Shown: positions 1 through 12,101 of the stretch, piece by piece | How positions within the stretch are numbered: the first letter of the stretch is position 1 | How the letters are laid out: the number at the start of each line of letters is the position of its first letter | Assembly (NCBI GenBank): GCA_021234155.1 | Contig: JAJEKV010000210.1 | Span: 779,501-843,500, forward strand | Length of the DNA stretch: 64,000 bases | From: Isoetes taiwanensis | Lineage: Eukaryota > Streptophyta > Lycopodiopsida > Isoetales > Isoetaceae | Direction of reading: 5' to 3' | Made by a program: the position numbers and the translations under genes | The notes under the pieces: model-generated | Seen by the model: the letters and a program-made list of their open reading frames with translations, nothing else | The model's database searches: none | Told to the model about the DNA's origin: nothing

Positions 1-55
1 GTATAATGAGTGTGGTGAGTGGTGACAAGTGTGGTGAGTGGTGACCACCCCAACA
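1..55 (-). mobile_element. 3' LTR of a miniature LTR retrotransposon (partial, cut by window edge)
   Basis: These 55 bases repeat 737-791 almost exactly, with one inserted G in the other copy. Read on the minus strand, the LTR begins TGTTGGGGTGGTCACC at position 55 and runs off the left edge. With the complete LTR at 447-791 it brackets an interior of about 390 bp. I see no clear polypurine tract just before this LTR, which weakens the call slightly. Confidence 0.6.
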
Positions 56-446
56 GTGACGAAACAGAACCTCTGTAACTATGGCAAACTTTGAAAGCTG
101 ATATCTTGAGTTCCAGACCTTAGACCCCAGATCTGCTCCCAAATCTAAAAACGAAATTGAATCTTGATGCAATTTTGAGTCCAAAGATTGAGTCACCGGT
201 CCTCTTCTTGTTACGATGGAGCTTGGTGGTATATCCTTCTTACTTCTCTTGGGCATAAAACTATGCTCCCTTTGTCAAATTGTACCCCACAAATCAATTA
301 CGGCAAAATCCCCTTCACCCAAGAAATTGCTCCTTCCTCAATGGTGTCGTTCTTTACCGACGATCACCAACAAAAACGGTAACAACTCCTTTTCTAATGG
401 AAATTCTTGCCAATCAATGGTCTGTCGAGCACCGTGGTCGCCAAAT
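56..446 (-). mobile_element. Internal region of a TRIM-like element
   Basis: About 390 bp lie between two near-identical LTR ends. Just inside the 5' LTR, minus strand from 446, the sequence reads ATTTGGCGACCACGG, in the position and style of a tRNA primer-binding site. The interior has only short ORFs with no gag or pol resemblance. Small size, LTR pairing and lack of coding sequence fit a terminal-repeat retrotransposon in miniature, which would need reverse transcriptase from another element. The internal ORFs of 64 and 78 codons are taken as chance. Confidence 0.55.
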
Positions 447-791
447 TGTTAGAGCCTGAACTTCAACCTTGCAAGGAGGATGAAAAACCCAATACTTCAA
501 GCTTCAATTTACCCAATCTATGCAATGCACAACATTATCTCCATAGCTAGATCAAGCAAAATACTCTCTCTCAATACACCATCTCTCTGTTCTTCTCTCT
601 CTGCTCAGATAATACAGTGATGATAATCCCTCCATAATGCATACGTGCAAATATCCTGCATGCATGCATGTGCGTATATCACTCCATATACAATATACGG
701 TCTCCTATACCCCCTTCAATAGTGGTGAGTGTGGTGTATGATGAGTGTGGTGAGTGGTGACAAGTGTGGGTGAGTGGTGACCACCCCAACA
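447..791 (-). mobile_element. 5' LTR of the TRIM-like element
   Basis: This 345-bp LTR reads on the minus strand from TGTTGGGG to CTCTAACA, so the ends form the TG...CA signature, extended here to TGTT...AACA. It carries a short internal repeat of TGGTGAGTG near its start. The five bases ATGTA at 792-796 are a candidate target-site duplication; its partner lies outside the window. Confidence 0.6.
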
Positions 792-1161
792 ATGTAGATG
801 GAACAAAGTGCGTAATGTACGGAGTAGTCATACAACAAAAATCCAGCGAACCAGACAAGCCAATTGAAATGCTTGCTCGTCTGACAAATATTGAGAAAAA
901 TTAAAGTGAAGTCATATTTGGATAAGTTATCGAATGTTCCTTATGGATTGGAATGGTGGTATTACATCAGTTGTTGCAAACATAGATGTCTAAGTGTAGT
1001 CTGGGTGTGAAGATGTATGAAGTAGAGGTTGTTGAAGGCTATTATGTCTAGGGATGAATGCATGCATTTGGAATATAAATGTTACTACAAATATAGATTG
1101 TTGATGGTGTATGAGGTTGCTCAAGAATATGATATATAGATGTGAACGTATGAAACATATG
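792..1161. other. Anonymous AT-rich sequence
   Basis: No ORF, repeat or RNA signal that I can support lies between the TRIM-like element and the SINE target site. Confidence 0.5.
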
Positions 1162-1334
1162 TGTTATTCATATTCTTTTTTTTTTTTTTTTTTGAAGGCA
1201 TAGTTGGTGGGACTTGCACCCACCCACGTCTCCCACCCGATGGTAGCCAGTGGGTTTTGAACCCTGGTGGGGATTACCCCAATCCAAGGCCTTACCACTA
1301 GACCACCACCGCGATGGGCTGTTATTCATATTCT
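1162..1334 (-). mobile_element. tRNA-derived SINE with perfect 15-bp target-site duplication
   Basis: The element occupies 1177-1319 and is flanked by the direct repeat TGTTATTCATATTCT at 1162-1176 and 1320-1334. On the minus strand it starts GCCCATCGCGG, has a box A-like TGGTCTAGTGGTAAGG (plus 1289-1304), a box B GGTTCAAAACC (plus 1253-1263), a short unrelated 3' body and an A tail of about 17 (poly-T at 1177-1193). That is the standard layout of a short SINE transcribed by RNA polymerase III and mobilised by LINE reverse transcriptase. The perfect duplication and intact tail suggest a fairly recent insertion. Confidence 0.85.
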
Positions 1335-1455
1335 ATATAATCATATGAGCATTTTTTATTAATGAATTTCAAAGTAACATGAATAGGTTGAAATAATAAC
1401 AGAACGCCCATATATCTTATTTATTCTGAAATAACCTTGTGTACAACCCATTGTA

Positions 1456-2453
1456 ATGAGTCCAAAAAATTCTAGCTCCGAGCCATTATCAAGATACATA
1501 TTCTTTCAGAAAACCTTCTTGATACGAGCACTAGGGGTGAAGTCCACAGTCCCATATCAAATTCTAATGCAGGAGACGGGATTCTTGCCTCTTCAGAGGG
1601 CGGCCCTTGATCGCCACATTGTCTATTTTCAGAAGATGGTCAATATGGACGATGCTCGTCTCCCTAACCTAGCTTATATCATGGCAATGGGGCCGCAGCG
1701 CCTCCAGGTCAATAGTTGGCTAGATGGAATGTGCAGGAGCACAGGTGCATACATGTGCAAACAGAGGCAGATCGCCATAGCTTGAGGCAATATCTTGGCG
1801 CTTACTTCCTCAGTAAGCTTTGGGATGCCAGTGCCCTTGAACAGGTCAAGATAGCACACTACCAGCGCCACATAAATCCCACATTGGAATGAAGCCTGCA
1901 ATGCTACATGCATACCCATGAAAAGGCGCAGACTCATTGCCTCCATTCGAACATGGGCACATCATCTTCGAATTGAGACGTGCAGATAGATTGGTGAGCC
2001 ATGCGGGGCAGGGGCTCATCAATCTTTGCCAAATGGGAGTCATTGAGGATGAATCTCATACCCTTCAAAGTTGCCCAAAGATATGATCAAATTCGGGGGA
2101 CGCTATCTTCGAGTTGGTCAGGCCTGGCCAGCCGCTACATGTGACATTACGACGTCCATACGGGTGCTGGGATCATACCTTCAGGAGGTTATGGACATGC
2201 GAGATCAGCTATGTCCTCGGGCACACACTTGACATGTATATATACATTTATTTCGTGATGATATATACTTGTACAGTTTGACAGTATTCTTATTATTGCC
2301 ATGGTTTTGCCCTCGAAAACCCTTCGGAGCGGGGGTTTTTTAACCCGGACAGTAATAAGTTTGTTGCGCTCCTACTGGGTCCCATAGGTCGATTGGTCTC
2401 AGTGGACGATAAAAATCATTCTTATTCTTATTCTTATTCTTATTCTTTCAAAT
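1456..2453 (+). pseudogene. LINE 3' end (C-terminal pol region and tail), decayed
   Basis: The 109-codon frame at 1456-1785 contains RALGVKSTVPYQILMQETGF and a leucine-rich follow-on that match the LINE at 9050-9180. Near 2027-2085 a shifted frame reads C-x2-G-x-IEDE-x-H-x-L-x2-CP, typical of the zinc-knuckle-like tail of plant LINE pol proteins. It ends with the shared 3' motif at about 2398-2418 followed by five ATTCTT-type repeats. Frames change several times, so it is a dead, 5'-truncated copy. Confidence 0.7.
2398..2453 (+). repeat. Non-LTR 3' tail with (TTATTC)n microsatellite
   Basis: GGTCTCAGTGGACGATAAAA is followed by tandem TTATTC units. The same tail, with a different microsatellite, recurs at about 4452, 9967, 11759 and 49948 and, inverted, at 60611-60680. 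Confidence 0.65.
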
Positions 2454-3927
2454 AATTTTTCTACATGTATATTTTGGCCTACACATGTTTGCAAAATTTT
2501 AACAACCAGTTCTTTAAAGGAAGACTAATATTACAGAGTAGACTAACTTGTTGCAATCGAAATAATACCACATTGCATGCTTCGCCCTGAAGACTTGAAG
2601 ATTCAGGCACAGATGGTACCAACATTAAGATTGCATCTTGCTAGATATCTTGCTTATTTGAAGGCATACCAACATTAAGATTGCATCTTGCTTATTTGAA
2701 AACATAACTAATGATTGCTGGCCCGTAAAGTCGATGCCATCTGCTAATCATCTATAATCTATATCATTCACTTGTAGAAGGTAGCATTGAAGTTGAATAG
2801 AAGTTCAACATGAAATTTCTTACAACAAAAACAAACAGTTTCCCACAAGTCAATCAAATATTGTTATGCTCCTAAATCAAATGAATGTGTGAGACTGTTG
2901 AACAGGAAAAACAAAACAACATTGTTGCCACCGTGATAAGAAATGAAGATACTGTATTAAAGAGCCCGAGAAAAGGCGTTGTGTGGTGATAGCTGTCTAT
3001 ATCCGTCTGTCTGTATTTATCAATTTAACAATATGACAATAGCAGAGAGATGTGTCATGCAAACCTGATGCATGAGTATACCTAAGTCGCTTAAATTATT
3101 CAAATGGAGATCAAGTACATAGATTGATAATGGGTGAAATGGCATAATTACTTCTTTTTCATTTCATCTCCATGCCAAGATTTAAGCATAGAGGATGCAG
3201 AGATGAATCTCCACAGGGTAAACAACAATGAAAACATAACCCATGCACAATAAAACCTTCATTGAAGCGATTGCTCCTCAATGAAAAGATAGAGGGTTGA
3301 GCTACATAAAAAATTAGTTGCGATTAAAATAAATGGTAGAATGAATCTTCAATAAGTGATATTTTGAAGTACAGGGTTGTATTGAGCCTTGATATAATAG
3401 ACATATGATCCTCTAAGTAGAAATGGTTTGTAAGGCAATCATCCAAAATTGCAGGCTTGAATGCAAAATTAGAAGCTAGCTTCACCAAAGAGATAAAAAG
3501 CTGCTTGTAACAGCAGATGAAGGTCCTGCTACACAAAATCTAAAAGGACAAAAATGGAAAACATAACATGTGATTCATCTAAGAGGTAAAAGGCTTGTTG
3601 GACCAGCAGATGGAGGCCTTGCTTACTACACTACCTCACATGTTTGACTGAAAACGGCATAAAAGCATAACTTTGATAATAAACAACAAAGCATAATAAT
3701 AAATCAAATTACATGTTAGCTGTTGCGTTAAACCCAGCAAACATTATTCTCAAATAGATAAAAACTTAATATATATAATATTATTCTCAAGTAGGTTGCA
3801 CCTTATATAGCCCCATCGACCATATACATGTTTTATGCCATGAAGCCTGTGCAAAAGTACGATATCTTAGATAGCGCATGTGAAACTGAATGCAATGTGA
3901 AACAAATTTCTAATACTTCACTTGCAG
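2454..3927. other. Anonymous AT-rich sequence
   Basis: No coherent gene. A short direct repeat (ACATTAAGATTGCATCTTGC) occurs twice near 2620-2690. The 70-codon minus-strand frame at 3324-3536 has no recognisable feature. Confidence 0.5.
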
Positions 3928-3993
3928 GAGCAATGGTTCTTGTTGATAGAGGAGTCTATTGATGAATTTGACAAAATATTGGGTGAACATCAG
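3928..3993 (+). CDS. Possible isolated internal exon, unrecognised
   Basis: A stop-free 66-bp block encodes 22 residues, EQWFLLIEESIDEFDKILGE then HQ. It is preceded by CTTGCAG and followed by GTTAGAAT, so it has the look of a phase-0 internal exon with a helical, acidic product. I do not recognise the protein and cannot find neighbouring exons with confidence. It may be a remnant of a host gene or of a captured gene fragment. Confidence 0.25.
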
Positions 3994-4038
3994 GTTAGAA
4001 TAGTTTGCTAGCATACTATTTTGCTTAACAGGTGAAGA

Positions 4039-4480
4039 GTGGGTGCTCACATGCCCGACCGTCCATGCCATTTGGTGCGATTTTTGGCATCCTGGAATAA
4101 GCTTTGTGTGCTACAGCATGGGAATCAGCTCAAGCGCACTCACTTTTTGGTACCAGATGACCTTTTCCCAGTTCAATTAATTCGGCGACATGACGAACTA
4201 TGCAAGGTCCGAGAGGCGAGGCTCCAAAGAAAATGGGCAATATATCGGGGAGGGATATCACTTATTCTTGGTCACTGACCTCTAAACCCGTGGTTGGGTT
4301 ATCTCTAGTTGCTTTTGCCCCTCTTGGGGGCTCTGTTTTGGTTTGTTTTATTTTTATTTTCTTCTATTCTTGTCATGGGGCTCGGTCCTCAAGTTTCAAT
4401 TTGGGCTATCGCCCTTTGTATATACTCTTTCCCATAAGCTCATTGTGCTTCCGGTGGACGTTAAAAGTATTAATTTATTC
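4039..4480 (+). pseudogene. LINE ORF1p-like C-terminal domain fragment with 3' tail
   Basis: The 79-codon frame at 4039-4278 has HLVRF near its start, a hydrophobic/basic middle with LKRTHFLVPDDLFP, an RR-containing helix and ends KWAIYRGGISLILGH. That spacing resembles the C-terminal nucleic-acid-binding domain of L1-type ORF1 proteins (VRF ... DL ... R ... A-x-Y-x-G). After a non-coding stretch the shared LINE tail appears at 4452 (CTTCCGGTGGACGTTAAAAG). If the call is right, the copy lacks ORF2 entirely. The homology is by eye only. Confidence 0.45.
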
Positions 4481-4489
4481 TATTTTATC

Positions 4490-6370
4490 TGATCTTATCA
4501 TATCGAATAAGTAAAGGAAATCTAGATGAACTTAACAAATTGTCAATGTCACCAATTATGCAAGTGGCAATGAGCTTGTAATGATTATGTATTAGCTTCA
4601 TCAATTATACAAGTGACACTTCATTTGTAATGGTCTATGTAAAACTAGTAAAAATCTATCACTTTAACAAAAAGATTGAAGGAGAAGAGGAGGAAAAGAG
4701 AGAAGTGACAACTAAATGCATTGGAAAATATATAGAAAAAAAATAAGCTATAGTGTCTTAAATTTGCATGAATGGCAAAACCTGTTAAAAATAAAAGAAT
4801 TATCTCTATTATGAGATTGGGATACCTTTATCCCTGGCATCCAACTTATTTCTAGATCCTATTAGAGCGAGACCTTCAAGTCAACCATTTGTACCAGAGA
4901 AGGAACGCTTCTTTAATGGCTATGGGGTGGGTGGTTTTTTGGAGGGGAATAATCAACATGAAAGTCATCCTCATGTTGTTTATAGGGGGGAGAATTTCCT
5001 TCAAGTCCAAGTATCTGCATTAAATCAAGAAAACTAGAATCATTGGAAGAGTATAGTTCTGTACAACACGAAGAATAAATAATTTATACATAAAGATTTC
5101 ATACCTTCCGATAAATATGTTGAGGTCTATCTTGAGTTGATAAGCCTGACCCAAATATATATGGCTGATTCGCTATATGGCTCCCCTCTACACCACTTAC
5201 TAAGATGACATTGAGAATCAAACATACTCCAATCCATAGACTAACTTCATTCAAAATCTTCCCCATATTTCTCATTTTTAAACATACATTTAGTTGCCTA
5301 GGCTTTTATATAGTACTACACGTATCAAGAAAGTAGTTTGCACGACCTGCCACCCAAAGCTTCCATAACGCTACCCAAAAAGAGTCTTTTTTTCCAAGGG
5401 TTTGAAGTTCAATTCCAAATATAATGCGCATGGAATCTATGCTTGCTTTAGAACACCATCGCAAGAATGTGGTTATGATGTGGGTGCTCTCCAAATTACC
5501 ATATGTTCATCCAATTTATCAAATTTTGGAGTTATGCTATTTACTAAGGCTATATATGCATTCCAGATAATCTTCATGATTAGAGACCAAAATTTTTATA
5601 GTTGAATCTAGCATTTTGATTCTAGAAATCCTTAGTAATATAGAATTACACTTACGAGTTTACATTCGTTTGTGAACCTATCTATTATAAGCATTCCATT
5701 CTACATTTGTCTTGGAGTGAGACACAAAGTGGAATGTGTATTACAATATAAATCTAACACTAAAAGTCATCTATAATGTTAAATGTTCTAAACTTGTATA
5801 TCATCTAAATCATTTTAATGTGCTAAGGAAAATACACACATGCATAACGAGTTCATGCATGACAATGTAATAATGTTGCATTTACTTCATTTCTATCTAC
5901 ATTAATGGCATTTCACTGTACAAAAGTATAAGGTACACATTATGTTGCCAGTTTTCTATTTCTTTTCTGCACTTTATGTCCATTTTGAAATATGGCTTTG
6001 GGGCATTTGGGGGATGGGAGGTGTCCAATTCATAGATGGACGATGTGTGATGGGACTTGAGAAGGTGGCATGCACTGTACATTATAATTGTTATACAAAA
6101 GGGCCCAATGATCAAAGAGCTCCATCACGCATTATCATGTATTATAAAGTGCTTAAGAAAGGGCCCATGTTCCATGCATTGGAATGACCAAGGTAGTTAT
6201 CAAATTATTTTTTGAATATGCTGGTATATGACAAGGCAACAAATTCACTACATAAATTCATAACCAATGTTTTTGTTCATAGAGTTTAGTATAGATGTTC
6301 CTTAGTTTTCAGTGATGTATGTACAAAACTCATTGCATAACAGTTTATATGTACTACATTCAATTTTTTT
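4490..6370. other. Anonymous AT-rich sequence
   Basis: Nothing recognisable in either strand. The 72-81 codon frames on opposite strands near 5900-6187 overlap each other and look like chance. Confidence 0.5.
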
Positions 6371-6379
6371 TATTTTTTT

Positions 6380-6960
6380 TTTTGGGGGGGGGAGGGGAGG
6401 GCAAGACTTGCTCGTCATGTCATCCGGCAGCTAATCCATGCAAATGATGTGGACTTCTTAGCCTACAATTCAGCGAGTATGCAGTAGCATCTTGAGGTCT
6501 TCAGCACTTTCTGCCAAGCCAATAAAATGCGCGTCAATTTGGCCAAGGTTCTCCTAGTGTCATCCTCGAGGTAATAGGGGCCGCCTTGCTTCACTTACCA
6601 AGGTCAAGATGTGGAACTGATGCAAACATACAAGTATCTTGGAGTGGAGTTCACTACTATCACATATTGGAGTACAAGTACACTACTATCACATATTGGA
6701 CGAGTATCAGGCAATGACTAACAAAAAATTGGAAGGCTTTTTATACAATGCAGAACAACTGCCATAGAGTGGAGATCTACGAGTTGGCATATCAGTCGCA
6801 CTTATTCAGGGTATTGATGGAGTCTATACTATTGTATGGTGTGGAAGCATGGGGGCCTTTTTAACTCGAGCACGGTCCCATATCAAATTCTCATGCAAGA
6901 GACTGGCATCCTGCCTCTGCAAAGAGATGATCCGAAATGACATGCTATATGATACGAGGA
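6380..6960 (+). pseudogene. LINE reverse-transcriptase fragment, decayed
   Basis: From about 6430 the reading resumes the RT palm: IHANDVDFL (6434-6460) stands where YADDVNL stands in the 7.2-10 kb copy, so the first catalytic aspartate of the YADD box reads Asn. It continues through NLAKVLLVSSS and YKYLGVEF (about 6530-6650), both nearly identical to the copy at 8720-8840. Stops and frame changes show a pseudogene. It begins directly after a T/G homopolymer run (6366-6400) and has no visible tail. Confidence 0.65.
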
Positions 6961-7164
6961 ACAAGCCACCTGGTTCTTCAGATAGAATGTGCAACTAATT
7001 TGAAAGGCATAAGAGATACCATGTGGTTTTTGGGCTATATGTTAAGTTTAAATGGTCTAAAGTTTTGTTCACATGGTTGGCAGAATAATATACCTAAAAC
7101 CATAAATGTTGAATGACATTTACTTATAATCAAAAGTGAAAGTAATTGTGCTCTAAGTAATGGG

Positions 7165-9998
7165 TTGGCACAATGGCCATCTTCCAGCTGCTGCACTTGT
7201 AGACAGGAGAACCAAGGGGGCGGTTCCAGTGTGGTGGATTATCTGCTGATTGAGGAACAGGATCTACACCTGGTTACCCATTTTTCCATTGGAACGGACA
7301 CTCGGAACGAGGAAGCGGACTCGGACCACCAGCCCATGTTCGTGCATCTCCATTGGCAAGCTCCCCGTGCATCTACTGCCTCAACACCCGGGTGCCCATT
7401 TGCGCTGGACTCACGGCCGTAGCAGGGACCTATGCCCATTTGCTTGAGCATGACTGGCGGGGGCTGGCTGCAACTCCCCACACTTCAACGGCAATGCGCT
7501 TTCGGTTGACTAACTGCTGGCGAGAGATGCTTTGGGAGAGGCCGTTTACGGCGAACCTCGAGCGCTACCACCTTTCCTCGCAACAGATGGTTCGATGATG
7601 AGTGTCGGGAGGGAGCTCAAACGCACACTCCGGCAAGTCATTGATCCCACCTCCTGCCCACAGGCCATCAGTCAATACCGCTCCTTCCTCAAGAACAAGA
7701 AAGCGGATACCTCGCAGAGCAAAGCAGATGTTTGGTCTCCTAGATTGGCACCCCAAGACGATACGGAGAAGGGTCTTGAGCAAGGCTGCCACGACCCACA
7801 AGGAACATCACCCCTGAGCAATGGGGTACAAGATTTTGCAATGGATCTTACGACCGGCCGGGGGGGCCACCCGATCCCTCCATAGATAGGCATGGCTCTG
7901 GTCATCACAGAGGGGAATGTCATCATGGGCCTACATCGTCTAGCTAATGGGAAGGCAGCAGATTTAGATGGCATGCAGTGAGAAACCGAAATGGTGGGCC
8001 TCCATTGATGTCTGTCCTCACGGCATTATTCAATAAAGCATTACAAGAAGGCTTCCCTCCAGTGGACCACTAGTAGAGTTGTGCCCATATACAAAGGCGG
8101 GGACCCTCTTCGCCCGCCAACTATCGTACTATTATGGTCACTCTCTCTTTGCAAAAGCTGTTGGTGGCATCCTTGAGCGGTGGTGACAATATATGGGCAG
8201 AGGCAGATGTGCAAGCTCTCACACAGGCAGGTTTTCGGCCCAGGCATTCCACCATTGATCATATCTTCACTCTGCGCACATTGATTGAGGATAGCAGGAA
8301 TCACCGACAAAACACATCTTGTTGTTTTCGTGGATTTCATAAAAGCTTTTGACACGGTGCCCGGGACACGGGTTATGGGACGGACTATGGCAATTTGGGG
8401 ACCCCCTTGACTTTAGAATCAAAGTATATAGGCTATACGAGGCATGCTCAGGCCGTATCACATCGTCAGGACAGCCGATAATCAGTAGTATTAGAGTGCG
8501 TCAAGGTTGCCCCCTCTCATCCACACTCTTTGGCCTATATATTGACTAGCTGGAAGATTGGCTCTCTGAGCATGGAGGTGTGGGCACCCATCTCATGCAT
8601 CACACAATCCGGCAATTCATATATGCTGACGATGTCAACCTCGGCCTATACTCCGGAGGACATGCAATGTCACCTGGATGCTCTTGACACTTTTTGCGAT
8701 TTCGGCATGCGAAGTTAACTTGGTCAAAACGAGGGTGCTGCTAGTTTCATCATCCCGTCAGCCAAGGCTTCCCTCATTCACTTACCAAGGACAAGATGTA
8801 GAGGTGGCTCCGACCTACAAGTACTTGGGGATCGAGTTCTCTACTACCACCCATTGGGATCGCCATCGGGGTTGCGGCTCCGCGGGTTGGTTGGAAAGCA
8901 TTATATGCCATGCGAGAACAACGACCACAAAAGCGAGTTGTATGCACAGGGCCACGGTCATACTTGTTTTGGGCCTTGATCGAGCAGTCCTTTTGTATGT
9001 GGCGAAGTGTGGGGTTGGTGATATCCCTCAAACACGGAATGACCTCGGCGGGTGCGAGAAAGCCTTCTTGGCACGTGCCCTTGGGGTAAAGTCCACGTTC
9101 CATACCAGATCCTACTCCGGAAGGCGGGTTTTCTACCCCTTCAGCGGGCTGCATTGGGCGCCATATCATTTACTTCCGGAAGGTGGTCGCTATGGGTGAT
9201 ACCGTTTGCCCAACCTTGCTTTGGCCATGGCGATGGGTCCTCAATGCCCGAAAGCTTCTTTGGAAGGACAAGCAAGCTTCGATGGTTCTCCTTGTTTGGG
9301 GTGTACAAGCAAGCAGATCGCGTACATGTAAGGACAAAGAAAGATCACAAGGCACTTAAGTTGTACCTAGATGCTACTTTCCTTTGCAAGCTCACGGGAT
9401 GCGGATGCTTCGGCGCATGTTAGGCGGCACACTATCGCCAAAGACAAGTCAATCCTAGGCTCACGAAAAGGCCCACACGGCATTTGTTGTACCTGATTTA
9501 CCCATGAAGAAGCCTTGCCAGACTTATAGCTTCCATTTGCATCGGTGCACATCGCCTCCGACCGAGGACGGGGCGTTGGGCTCGGGAAGCACAAGAGCAA
9601 AGGCTTTGCCGGTGTTGTTGTCATCGAGCCATTGAGGATGAATGTCATGCCCTCGGATCGCCCGGCGTTTGCCCATATCAGAGGCGGTATGTTCGATTAC
9701 TAGTGCCCCGCCAACCGTTGCATGAGTTATTGAATACTGGCGTCGGTGGGTTTGTTGGGGTCATACCTCGAGGAGGTTATGGATGCACCGGACTTCGGTT
9801 GTGTCCTCGGGACGGTATTGAACTGTTTTATACAATTGTACAAAGATGCCAACATACTTATTATCGCTAAGGTTTTCCCTCGAAAACCCTTCCCGGGGGA
9901 GGGTTAATCCCTGTCAAGTCGTTTCTTGTTGCTCTCTTTTGTTTGGGCCCCATAGGCGGTCGGTCTCCGTGGATGCTAAAAAATCTATTCTATTCTAA
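7165..9998 (+). pseudogene. LINE (L1-like non-LTR retrotransposon), 5'-truncated and frameshifted
   Basis: The copy starts inside the endonuclease domain: SVVDYLLIEEQ and then SDHQPM (7321-7338), the conserved SDH of apurinic-type LINE endonucleases. The reverse transcriptase follows in shifting frames: GFRPRHSTIDHIF near 8230, VRQGCPLSSTLFGLYID (8496-8546), the catalytic YADD (8622-8633) and YKYLGIEF near 8815. The C-terminal part ends with a glycine-rich VIPRGGYG stretch near 9755, also present in the 1.5-2.4 kb copy. The 3' end is the shared tail at about 9967 followed by (ATTCT)n. At least several frameshifts and stops make it inactive. A weak 7-bp match, TCTAAGT near 7153 and 9993, could be a target-site duplication. 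Confidence 0.8.
9967..9998 (+). repeat. Non-LTR 3' tail with (ATTCT)n
   Basis: GGTCTCCGTGGATGCTAAAA followed by TCTATTCTATTCTAA closes the LINE copy. This anchors the tail motif to a LINE whose reverse transcriptase is still recognisable. Confidence 0.65.
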
Positions 9999-11034
9999 GT
10001 GTCTATTGCAACTCATGCCATTTACTATTGTTGGGGGCATCCATAGTCCTTGGTAAAAACCTGTGTTATAGTATATAGCAAATAAAGTATTGCTATGCAT
10101 TTGTTATATTTTGCATTGAAAGACGCTAATGGCCATTTCCTCCCCCCCCCCCGCCCATCCTTCCTTTTTTTTGAAAATAAGAGTTGGTTTCATCATTAAT
10201 TATAAAAAGTCAAATACAGGAGCAACATGCTTGATGAAGGCTAAGACATGTAGAAACAAGCTAGGTATATCAATATGGTGTGTGGACACTACATAAAGTA
10301 TCAGATCCTAAGTAGATAATATAAGTCGAACAAGTATTTATAAGGAAGAGGGAATATGACAAGTGAAGTCAAGCACATCAATACAGCACCTCAGCATCAT
10401 ATCAGCATCTTGGAAAACCTTGTGATTCCAAAATCCAAATGGCAGCAATTCTTGTTCACAGAGTCTAACACAAAATAATTAAACAAGATAAAAAAATTTG
10501 ATTTGAGCACATCATTTGAAGCAAAAATCCAGGCTGGAAGGTATGAAGAGATCAAAGGACGTAGCATCATATTATGGATCAGAAGGCAAAGAAGAAGTGA
10601 AGTGTTCATCAAAGAAGATGAATTGAAGTGTCTGCTAAAAGGTTTTGTTGTCCCAAATATGTAAGAATTTGCAGGCCATCCATTGGTTTAGAAGAACTGA
10701 AATGTGTCTTCATCCCCTAGCAATATAATAAGTGATCCATATAAGTCTGCAATCTTCAATCTTCTTATAGTTATAATACATAGCTTGGCTATCAGACCAT
10801 GGTATTAAACATTGGGTCTTACACTATGAATTTCCATACTTCCATGGTTCTTGCAAGCTATGATTTTTGACATTCAACTTATATCAACCAAGAAATATAC
10901 ACATAAGTTAGAGATCTATTAAAAGAATGTTACTCGGGAGCCCATTCCAATAGGCAACACATTGATGCATTAGCATCTTTATTGGACTCTATTTTTGGCC
11001 TTTTTTGCAGGGTTGCTAGTTGGGCTTTTGTTGT
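9999..11034. other. Anonymous AT-rich sequence
   Basis: Contains a C homopolymer run near 10143 and no supportable gene or repeat family. Confidence 0.5.
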
Positions 11035-11240
11035 AGTTGAGAGGTTCTAGTCCTTTTTTTGCAGTATTTGATCTTCTTGCTTTCCGATTGACCATTTTTC
11101 CTTTCCATTTTTTCATTTTTCCATTTGCTTTCTAATTGTCCATTTATTCTTTTTAATTGACCGTTTTTGCCATTTGCAGGTTCAATTTGCTTTTTAATTG
11201 ACCATTTTTTCCTTTTTGCAGGTTCTACTTTCTCTCTTTA
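11035..11240. repeat. Degenerate short tandem repeat
   Basis: Three to four imperfect copies of a T-rich unit containing AATTGACCATTTTT and TTTGCAGGTTC. The repeated TTTGCAG looks like a splice acceptor, but no exon follows. Confidence 0.45.
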
Positions 11241-11754
11241 CTTTTTGCTAAAATCACAATCGTCCTTCATACTAGGCTATGCTTAGTTCGGCCAGAGGTG
11301 GTCAAGTGGGGCATAACAGATGCAAACTGGCCAGATATATGTGTTGTAAGCAATGTTTGAATATTAGGGATAATTTTCTTGTCCATTTAAAATGGACTAT
11401 GTGATTGACCAGGTTTTATGAAGTATTTTAAGTATGTGTCATTTACTATATATACACAATTTATAAGACACCTTAAACTTTATACCACATTTAGAAGACA
11501 CAAAAATGCTTCAAATCTTATGGGCCATGATGCAAATAAGACTACAAATATCTATTCCAAAAACACTTCCCAATAATATCTCGCAACTAACCTTTTTCTC
11601 TAGTGTGAACTCCATTACGAGAGCTCACATTTAGATCACAAAATTTTCGAAACAAATTTTGTTGTGTTAGGATGTACTTAAAGTAGCAGCAATGAAAATA
11701 AACAAATGAACAGAGAGTGATAATGATAATGATACTTGTGTTTTATATAGTCCC

Positions 11755-11810
11755 AACTGGCTTCCAATGAACATTAAAATACTAATTATTCTATTCTATT
11801 TTAGAATTTA
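11755..11810 (+). repeat. Isolated non-LTR 3' tail with (ATTCT)n
   Basis: GGCTTCCAATGAACATTAAA followed by ATTATTCTATTCTATTTT matches the LINE tail family, with no recognisable LINE body upstream. It is probably a short 5'-truncated insertion. Confidence 0.45.
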
Positions 11811-12101
11811 GATATCTGATTTTTCAACAGATTCATATTGTATGCTGTTAGCGTGTCAAATGGGGACCTAAAATCTCAACTATATAGGAGCTTGGAGTTG
11901 CATATAGGAGTTAAAGAGAGCGAACTGAAATGACGGCACAAAGAATCTGACTTTGTAATGTCATATGCAAAACCTCCCAACCTTTAAAAAACTGATGAAA
12001 ATCGCCCATTGCAAGCCTTATCAGTTCATGTTCTCCTGGATTACAACCGCCCCAGGAAAAAAGTGACATTGTAAGCAGTTTTTGTTGATTTACAATGCTC
12101 A

